Origin: Rhodospirillaceae bacterium
GTDB taxonomy: Bacteria > Pseudomonadota > Alphaproteobacteria > UBA8366 > GCA-2717185
Assembly (NCBI GenBank): GCA_028817685.1
Contig: JAPPPC010000180.1
Coordinates: 1-7,333, forward strand
Length of the DNA stretch: 7,333 nucleotides
Reading direction: 5' to 3'
Position 1 is the first letter of the stretch. Each line of letters opens with the position of its first letter. The notes under the pieces were generated by a model, which worked only from the letters and a program-made list of their open reading frames with translations, ran no database searches and was not told the DNA's origin. Positions 7,005 through 7,333 of this stretch are shown one piece after another. Both the position numbers and the translations under genes were made by a program.

Positions 7005-7316
7005 TCAGCCGCGCAGTACGCCGCCGGTCTGTTTTTCGACATTGGCGACGATCTTCGCCGCCACCGCGTCGATCTCCTCATCGGTCATCGTCGCCTGCAC
7101 AGGCTGCAGGGTGACCGACAGGGCAACGGACTTCTTGCCTTCGCCGATCGCGTCGCCGGTGAAGACGTCGAACACGCCGACATCGCTGACCAACTTCTTC
7201 TCCGCCGCGCGAACGGCGCCGATCAGCTTCGCCGCCGGCACGTCCCTGTCGACGACGAAGGCGAAGTCGCGATAGACCGCCTGGAAGGCCCCGACCTTGA
7301 GCACCGGCCGGGCCAT
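7005..7316 (-). CDS. pheT: Phenylalanyl-tRNA synthetase beta subunit, C-terminal FDX-ACB domain (partial)
   Basis: The 103 residues match the extreme C-terminus of PheT, the ferredoxin-fold anticodon-binding domain that contacts tRNA-Phe in the (alpha-beta)2 enzyme. Signatures are LKVGAFQAVYRDFAFVVDRD (6-25), KKLVSDVGVFDVFTGDAIG (40-58), GKKSVALSVTLQP (60-72), TMTDEEIDAVAAKIVANVEK (76-95) and the terminal GGVLRG. Full PheT has about 800 residues, so the gene should continue beyond the window. However, the open frame runs only to 7328, where TAG (7331-7329, minus strand) interrupts it four codons before the ATG used here as the nominal left limit. That ATG has no ribosome site and is an unlikely true start. 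The stop is either a real lesion splitting pheT, an indel, or an error at the sequence end. The natural stop TGA is at 7007-7005. Confidence 0.9.
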   Translation of the reverse strand: MARPVLKVGAFQAVYRDFAFVVDRDVPAAKLIGAVRAAEKKLVSDVGVFDVFTGDAIGEGKKSVALSVTLQPVQATMTDEEIDAVAAKIVANVEKQTGGVLRG

Positions 7317-7333
7317 GCTCGCCGTGCCCTAGG

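Noticed and set aside
7005..7316. A stand-alone small gene made only of the FDX-ACB domain.
   Set aside because: The ATG at 7316 lacks a ribosome site, the homology continues upstream of it to GTAS, and the domain normally forms the end of PheT. An interrupted or mis-sequenced pheT is more likely.

Overview
The window is a GC-rich chromosomal segment with the gene content of an alphaproteobacterium, most like a Rhodospirillales-type organism (inference). Three things point there: a COX15-type (type 2) haem A synthase, the gene order SUMT – DUF2849 – CysI – DUF934, and the type of M20 hydrolase at the left edge. Both ends are cut. The left edge falls inside a Zn-dependent amidohydrolase gene. 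The right edge falls at the 3' end of pheT.

Layout. Positions 1-984 (+) encode the C-terminal ~80% of an M20-family N-carbamoyl-amino-acid / allantoate-type amidohydrolase. A 304-residue flippase-like (lysylphosphatidylglycerol-synthase TM-type) membrane protein follows closely at 991-1905 (+). Convergent to it, and overlapping its end by 35 bp, is haem A synthase ctaA/COX15 at 1871-2881 (-). A divergent intergenic region (2882-3065) contains a sharp AT-rich island with a perfect 17-bp odd palindrome. It is the likely control region of the next operon.

Positions 3066-6276 (+) form a compact four-gene assimilatory sulfite-reduction operon. CobA/SUMT makes precorrin-2, the precursor of sirohaem. 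A DUF2849 protein of unknown function follows, then CysI, the sirohaem/[4Fe-4S] sulfite reductase, then a DUF934 protein of unknown function. The genes are tightly spaced or overlapping. The cysH gene that often follows DUF934 is absent: the next gene converges on the operon and overlaps it by 10 bp. No precorrin-2 dehydrogenase/ferrochelatase and no flavoprotein (CysJ) are present, so sirohaem completion and electron supply must be encoded elsewhere.

Positions 6267-6911 (-) encode a 214-residue protein with a C-terminal J-domain-like HPD segment and a possible ribbon-helix-helix-like N-terminus. Upstream of it on the same strand is the C-terminal anticodon-binding (FDX-ACB) domain of phenylalanyl-tRNA synthetase beta. 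Its reading frame is interrupted by an in-frame TAG only five codons from the window edge.

No tRNA, rRNA, CRISPR array, insertion sequence or phage gene was found. Most of the window is ordinary core metabolism. The points most worth a second look are the palindromic operator upstream of cobA, the two uncharacterised proteins bracketing CysI, the unusual J-domain protein, and the interrupted pheT end.
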